Assembly (NCBI GenBank): GCA_029573975.1
Contig: JAKQBU010000420.1
Span: 1-7,919, forward strand
Source of the DNA: Planctomycetota bacterium
Lineage (GTDB): Bacteria; Planctomycetota; Phycisphaerae; Sedimentisphaerales; SM23-30
Direction of reading: 5' to 3'
DNA length: 7,919 nt
In this document: one piece after another, positions 6,417 to 7,919 of the stretch
Position numbering within the stretch: position 1 is the first letter of the stretch
Layout: each line of letters begins with the position of its first letter
The notes under the pieces: generated by a model
Told to the model about the DNA's origin: nothing
Database searches by the model: none
The model's input: only the letters and a program-made list of their open reading frames with translations
Made by a program: the position numbers and the translations under genes

Positions 6417-6630
6417 GATTTTGACTAATATATTGATAACTCCATGGTTCAGAATGTCGTATGTGCCATTTTTCGGTTCACCGGCTTCGACCGTCTGTTT
6501 TCAGCGCGAATGTTTGGCCGCCTTCGAGGCCGCAGGAGCTATCTTCCGCAGGCATATAAGTATATATGTTGAGGACAGATAGCGACGAGAACGAAGAAGG
6601 CGGGCAAAAAGACCGCTGAAAATCGAAAGT

Positions 6631-6650
6631 CCGTGAGAAATGCGGGTTAA
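6631..6650 (-). repeat. Right terminal inverted repeat (20 bp)
   Basis: Begins CCGTGAG and ends GCGGGTTAA on the plus strand; exact inverse complement of 6397-6416. The block that pairs with the inner hairpin (6614-6622) lies directly next to the outer stem (from 6623) on this side. Confidence 0.95.
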
Positions 6651-6733
6651 GGGGGAAACTTTACTCCTGGCCCATCAACGCATAGGTGATGATATGCGGG
6701 GCAAAGTTATTATCTATCGCTGCTATCTAATCC

Positions 6734-6774
6734 GCAAAAAATAAACCCCTTAAGTATTTTACACCTAAGGGGTT
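6734..6774 (-). terminator. Rho-independent terminator of tRNA-Leu
   Basis: Read on the minus strand, a perfect 9-bp stem (AACCCCTTA, 6774-6766, with TAAGGGGTT, 6752-6744) closes a 13-nt loop. It is followed by a T-rich tail, TTTATTTTTT, at 6745-6736. It lies 9 nt after the tRNA-Leu 3' end. There is no T-run on the plus strand, so it acts in one direction. Confidence 0.88.
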
Positions 6775-6783
6775 ATGCAGTAC

Positions 6784-6867
6784 TGCGGATGAGAGGAATC
6801 GAACCTCCATGGGGTTGCCCCCACAGGCACCTGAAGCCTGCGCGTCTGCCAGTTCCGCCACATCCGC
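6784..6867 (-). tRNA. tRNA-Leu (anticodon CAG)
   Basis: An 84-nt class II tRNA reading codon CUG. Arms on the minus strand: acceptor GCGGATG (6867-6861) with CATCCGC (6791-6785), the D arm with GCGGAACTGGCAGACGC typical of leucine tRNAs, anticodon stem CAGGC/GCCTG with loop TTCAGGT (anticodon complementary to 6831-6833), a long variable arm with GGGG/CCCC, and a T arm with GAGG/CCTC around TTCGATT. The discriminator is A (6784) and CCA is not encoded. It has its own promoter and terminator, so it is a single-gene unit downstream of argS. Confidence 0.96.
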
Positions 6868-6882
6868 AGATTGACTGGGATA

Positions 6883-6910
6883 ATTGTAGTGTTTGCCAGC
6901 GGCCTGTCAA
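6883..6910 (-). promoter_or_regulatory. Promoter of tRNA-Leu
   Basis: On the minus strand: TTGACA (6910-6905), 16-bp spacer, TACAAT (6888-6883). Start is expected near 6876, about 9 nt before the tRNA. The boxes and spacing are identical to those of the DUF2752 promoter. It lies about 60 bp after the argS stop. Confidence 0.8.
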
Positions 6911-6969
6911 GAAAACTCCTGGGAAAGCTGCAAAATCCCGATAAAAAGCCGTCAAAAGAGAGTAAAATC

Positions 6970-7919
6970 TTACATCTGTTCGATGGTTTCGATGCCCAGC
7001 AGCCCCAGGCCGTGCTGAATCGTCCGGGCAGTCTGGTAGCAGAGCAGCAGGCGGGTGGTTCGCGCGGTTCCCTCGGCCTTGAGGACGGGGCAGTTGGTGT
7101 AAAAGCCGCTGAAGGTCTGGGCCAGGTCAAATAAATAGGTGGTCAGCAGGTGGGGGCGCAGGTCGCGGGCGACCGTTTCCACCACCTCCCCATATCGCAG
7201 CAGCAGCTTGGCCAGACCGACTTCTTCCGGGGCGGCCAGTTCCAGGCTGTGGTTCTGGGCCAGTAAGTCCGCCACATCCACCTGCCCCTTGCGGAAGATA
7301 CTCTGCACCCGGGCGTAGGCATACTGCATATAGGGAGCCGTGTTACCTTCCATCGCCAACATCTTGTCCCAGTTGAAGATATAATCCGTTACCAGATTAT
7401 TGGAAAGGTCCGCATATTTTACCGCCCCGATCCCGACGGCATGGGCAATCCGCTGCTTCAAATCGGGCGGCAGGTCGGGATTTTTATCTTCCACCACCTG
7501 GCGGGCGCGGGTTTCCGCTTCATCCAGCAGGGATTTGAGTTTCACATTTTCGCCGGAGCGGGTCTTGAATGGCTTGCCATCATCACCAAGCACACTGCCG
7601 AACGGAACATGTTCCAGCCGAACCGATTCGCCCGCCCAGCCGGCTTGGCGGGCGCAGGCAAACAGCATCTCAAAATGCAGCTTCTGCCGGGAATCCGTTA
7701 CATAGATGATCCGGTCCGCGTGCAACTGCCCCACCCGGTACCGGATCGCCGCCAGATCGGTCGTGGCGTACAGATACGCCCCGTCGCTTTTCTGGACAAT
7801 CATCGGCAGCGGTTCACCTTCCTTGGTCTTAAAACCATCCAGAAAGACACATTGCGCCCCGTCCGATTCTTGAAGAAGCTTAGCCGCAGAAAGATCAGAG
7901 ATTACAGCAGAAAGTTTAT
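6970..7919 (-). CDS. argS: Arginyl-tRNA synthetase, 5' partial (C-terminal part)
   Basis: ArgS is a class I aminoacyl-tRNA synthetase that loads arginine on tRNA-Arg in the cytoplasm. The last 315 residues are present (first whole codon at 7917); whole ArgS proteins have about 550-590. Counting from the edge, the catalytic-core end shows VFLDGF (24-29), IVQKSDGAYLYATTDLAA (40-57) and GKPFKTRSGENVKL (114-127), the ArgS counterpart of the KMSKS loop. The end of the catalytic core has SNNLVTDYIFNWD and MLAMEGNTAPYMQYAYARV. The anticodon-binding DALR domain fills roughly 190-315 and contains AQTFSGFYTNCPVL. The HIGH-type motif and N-terminal domain lie beyond the right edge. No strong terminator follows the stop; the tRNA-Leu promoter begins about 60 bp downstream in the same direction. 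Confidence 0.97.
   Translation of the reverse strand, partial: KLSAVISDLSAAKLLQESDGAQCVFLDGFKTKEGEPLPMIVQKSDGAYLYATTDLAAIRYRVGQLHADRIIYVTDSRQKLHFEMLFACARQAGWAGESVRLEHVPFGSVLGDDGKPFKTRSGENVKLKSLLDEAETRARQVVEDKNPDLPPDLKQRIAHAVGIGAVKYADLSNNLVTDYIFNWDKMLAMEGNTAPYMQYAYARVQSIFRKGQVDVADLLAQNHSLELAAPEEVGLAKLLLRYGEVVETVARDLRPHLLTTYLFDLAQTFSGFYTNCPVLKAEGTARTTRLLLCYQTARTIQHGLGLLGIETIEQM

Larger units (their letters stand above)
6397..6650. mobile_element. Candidate MITE-like element: nested long inverted repeat flanked by TTAA
   Basis: The 254-bp segment starts and ends with perfect 20-bp inverse complements. Inside are further nested pairings in order: 6417-6424/6623-6630 (wobbles and one mismatch), 6498-6506/6614-6622 (9 of 9), 6513-6525/6596-6608 (12 of 13), 6538-6544/6577-6583 (7 of 7) and 6553-6558/6563-6568 (6 of 6, 4-nt loop). 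Internal loops are nearly symmetric (6x5, 12x12, 8x8). The left side has one extra 73-nt stretch (6425-6497). Both ends carry TTAA, which may be a target duplication but is self-complementary, so this is ambiguous. No transposase is encoded. A non-autonomous mobile element or a large structured RNA both fit. I recognise no named family. Confidence 0.55.
6351..6783. other. Non-coding region between the two convergent tRNA genes
   Basis: 433 bp without a convincing gene. It holds three TAGATTT repeats (6352-6398), the nested inverted-repeat element (6397-6650), a smaller possible fold (6657-6708) and the tRNA-Leu terminator (6734-6774). The longest reading frame seen inside is 42 codons (6444-6572) and lacks a ribosome binding site. 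Confidence 0.8.

Noticed and set aside
6444..6572. 42-codon ORF inside the inverted-repeat element
   Set aside because: ATG is followed by an Arg-rich sequence, but no ribosome binding site precedes it, and the pairing of the region explains its composition better than coding does.
6397..6650. Retron msr-msd or 6S RNA
   Set aside because: End repeats and a long hairpin resemble a retron RNA, but no reverse transcriptase is in the window. The perfect outer stem and the lack of a central open bubble do not fit 6S RNA.
6351..6783. CRISPR array
   Set aside because: Repeats are too short and irregular, and no spacer-repeat periodicity is seen.
6280..6867. Integration (att) site formed by tRNA 3' ends
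   Set aside because: No second copy of either tRNA 3' end is found in the window, and no integrase is present.

Overview
The window reads as chromosomal DNA of a moderately GC-rich, Gram-negative-type bacterium, most likely a planctomycete of the Phycisphaerae/Sedimentisphaerales kind. The main clue is a secreted protease that ends in a dockerin-like pair of calcium-binding-type repeats, a tail style common in secreted proteins of that group. A small lipoprotein and a DUF2752 membrane protein fit the same picture. This placement is inferred from protein style, not from a marker gene search.

Layout, left to right: (1) glmS, lacking its first ~55 codons, runs off the left edge. It ends in a hairpin terminator whose loop is also a good extended -10 promoter element. 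(2) A small Pro/Ala-rich protein of unknown function follows. (3) A ~215 bp gap carries a promoter, then a TTG-started, exported C10 (streptopain-type) cysteine protease with a propeptide, a carboxypeptidase-regulatory-like domain and dockerin-like repeats. (4) A DUF2752 membrane protein gene has a near-consensus promoter inside a perfect 10-bp inverted repeat and almost no leader. (5) A planctomycete-style lipoprotein gene follows 28 bp later. (6) It overlaps tail to tail with endonuclease V (nfi) on the minus strand. (7) tRNA-Ala(CGC) on plus and tRNA-Leu(CAG) on minus point at each other across ~430 bp of non-coding DNA. (8) The 3' part of argS on the minus strand runs off the right edge.

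The genes are mostly housekeeping: amino-sugar supply for the cell wall (GlmS), repair of deaminated DNA (Nfi) and translation (ArgS and two tRNAs). The C10 protease is the accessory item. DUF2752 and the lipoprotein may form a short envelope operon.

The most unusual part is not coding. Between the tRNAs, 6397-6650 is bounded by perfect 20-bp inverted repeats and folds on paper into a long nested hairpin with near-symmetric internal loops. TTAA lies at both ends. It looks like a MITE-type non-autonomous mobile element or a large structured RNA, and I recognise no named family. Other points for a second look are a 16-bp promoter block shared by the hypothetical gene and tRNA-Ala, the operator-like inverted repeat at the DUF2752 promoter, and a change of GC skew near the tRNA pair.
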